Shown in pieces: positions 4,646 to 5,428 of a DNA stretch of 5,428 bases. Position 1 is the first letter of the stretch. Each line of letters starts with the position of its first letter. The DNA is from Erysipelotrichaceae bacterium (GTDB taxonomy: Bacteria > Bacillota_I > Bacilli_A > Erysipelotrichales > Erysipelotrichaceae), in assembly GCA_900770275.1 (NCBI GenBank), contig CAAGJS010000136.1:1-5428 (forward strand), read 5' to 3'. A program made the translations under genes and the position numbers. Below the pieces are notes generated by a model. That model was not told the DNA's origin, searched no databases, and saw nothing but the letters and a program-made list of their open reading frames with translations.

Positions 4646-5170
4646 ATGGCAGGCAGCCTGAACAGTGTTGTTCTGGTTGGGCGCCTGACGCGTGACGTCG
4701 AGGTTCGTAAGACTGCAAGCGGAATTTCGATGGCACGGTTTACCGTTGCCGTTGATCGCCGTGTTTCCAGCAGCCGCGATAACGGAAATGGTGGCAATGG
4801 TCAGCAGCCGACCGCTGACTTCATCAGCTGCATTGCCTGGAGGCAGCGTGCCGATTTCCTTGGCTCCTATGGGAGAAAGGGTACGTTGATCGGTGTCGAG
4901 GGCTCCATTCAGACGGGCAGCTATACGAATCAGAGCGGGCAGAAGGTCTACACGACGGATGTTGTGGCAGACAATGTGCAGCTTCTGGAGAGCCGCAATG
5001 CGTCGCAGAATCGTTCTGCGGATCAAGGCTATGGCAATACCAGCAGCTATTCGTCGCCGGCTCCGAGCTATGAGAGCGTAGCCTCATCTTCGAGCAATTC
5101 TCAGTCGAACAATGAGGACTTTGACACGGGTCCTGATCTGGACATTTCCAGTGATGACCTGCCCTTCTAA
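4646..5170 (+). CDS. ssb: Single-stranded DNA-binding protein
   Basis: SSB coats single-stranded DNA during replication, repair and recombination and recruits partner proteins through its C-terminal tip. The OB fold covers residues 1 to about 116: 'LNSVVLVGRLTRDVEVR' (5-21), 'FTVAVDR' (32-38), 'ADFISCIAWRQRADF' (57-71), 'KGTLIGVEGSIQTGSY' (78-93) and 'KVYTTDVVADNVQLLE' (100-115). A Gly/Asn/Ser-rich stretch at about 41-55 makes the loop before 'ADFI' longer than in many bacterial SSBs. A flexible Ser/Asn/Gln-rich linker (about 117-158) leads to the acidic tip ending 'SSDDLPF', the standard partner-binding end. The 174-residue length is normal for a main chromosomal SSB, and the place between rpsF and rpsR supports this being the housekeeping copy. 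The ATG follows the rpsF stop by two bases. Confidence 0.97.
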   Translation: MAGSLNSVVLVGRLTRDVEVRKTASGISMARFTVAVDRRVSSSRDNGNGGNGQQPTADFISCIAWRQRADFLGSYGRKGTLIGVEGSIQTGSYTNQSGQKVYTTDVVADNVQLLESRNASQNRSADQGYGNTSSYSSPAPSYESVASSSSNSQSNNEDFDTGPDLDISSDDLPF

Positions 5171-5173
5171 TTG

Positions 5174-5180
5174 AAAGGAG
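5174..5180 (+). promoter_or_regulatory. Ribosome binding site of rpsR
   Basis: AAAGGAG is 8 bases before the ATG at 5189. It shows that the in-frame TTG at 5171, which lies upstream of this site, is not the start. Confidence 0.85.
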
Positions 5181-5188
5181 AAAATGAA

Positions 5189-5419
5189 ATGCCATTCAAG
5201 AAGCAGAGAATGGGTGGACGTAAGGTCTGCTATTTCACGAAGAATAACATCAAGTACATCGATTACAAGGATGTTGAGCTGCTGAAGAAGTTCATTTCCG
5301 CTAACGGCAAGATTCTTCCGCGCCGTGTTACGGGTACGAGCTCCAAGTATCAGCGTAAGCTGGCGGTCGCTATCAAGCGTGCCCGTCAGATGGCTCTTCT
5401 TCCTTACGTCGCTGACTAA
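5189..5419 (+). CDS. rpsR: 30S ribosomal protein S18
   Basis: S18 pairs with S6 on the platform of the 30S subunit. The 76 residues span the full protein: a basic N-terminus 'MPFKKQRMGGRKVCYF', 'IKYIDYKDVELLKKFI', the hallmark 'GKILPRRVTGTSSKYQRKL' and the C-terminal 'AIKRARQMALLPYVAD'. Only one cysteine remains (Cys14). The other positions of the zinc-binding form, seen in some bacteria as VCxFC and TGxC, are Thr and Ser here, as in Bacillus-type S18, so it is a zinc-independent form. The start is the ATG with AAAGGAG 8 bases upstream; it lies 18 bases after the ssb stop and is co-transcribed with rpsF and ssb. Only nine bases follow its stop, so the next gene and the operon end are outside the window. 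Confidence 0.97.
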   Translation: MPFKKQRMGGRKVCYFTKNNIKYIDYKDVELLKKFISANGKILPRRVTGTSSKYQRKLAVAIKRARQMALLPYVAD

Positions 5420-5428
5420 GGAATCAGA

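Noticed and set aside
4176..4736. Open frame of 186 codons on the - strand
   Set aside because: It runs across the rpsF promoter, the leader and rpsF itself, all better explained on the + strand.
5171..5188. TTG at 5171 as the start of rpsR
   Set aside because: It lies upstream of the clear AAAGGAG that serves the ATG at 5189, and it would add residues unlike S18.

Overview
The window looks like a chromosomal segment of a Gram-positive Bacillota (Firmicutes). Supporting signs are the rpsF-ssb-rpsR order, a Bacillus-type S18 that keeps only one of the usual zinc-site cysteines, strong AAGGAGG-type ribosome binding sites and a lipoprotein with a Gram-positive-style signal. The moderately GC-rich codon use (many GCG, ACG, CTG, GAT) and the gene content would fit an Erysipelotrichales-like gut bacterium. 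That finer placement is an impression, not something the sequence proves. All eight genes lie on the + strand and coding density is high.

Region 1 (1-3348) is the end of an operon: a DUF1349 protein whose 5' end is cut by the window edge, peptidase T (pepT), a PfkB/1-phosphofructokinase-like sugar kinase, and a lipoprotein with a thioredoxin-like CPWC motif. pepT/kinase and kinase/lipoprotein both overlap by ATGA, which implies translational coupling. A clean intrinsic terminator (GCGA loop, eight T) closes the unit. The products suggest housekeeping peptide and sugar metabolism plus a cell-surface redox protein, without an obvious single pathway.

Region 2 (3349-4221) is a small two-gene unit. 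It has a possible weak promoter, a 97-residue protein with two predicted membrane segments, and a stand-alone GyrI-like/AraC-effector-binding-type domain protein.

Region 3 (4222-5428) is the conserved rpsF-ssb-rpsR operon (ribosomal protein S6, single-stranded DNA-binding protein, ribosomal protein S18). A good extended -10 promoter lies at 4225-4253. It is followed by a leader of about 75 nt with a perfect hairpin and then a structure resembling the S6:S18-binding autoregulatory leader, in which an anti-SD stretch can pair with the rpsF ribosome binding site. The ssb ribosome binding site also lies in a palindrome at the end of rpsF.

Nothing here is a clearly new system. The points most worth a second look are the rpsF leader, the sugar kinase that lacks several family motifs, and the small membrane protein/GyrI-like pair. 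No tRNA, rRNA, CRISPR array, insertion sequence or long repeat was seen.
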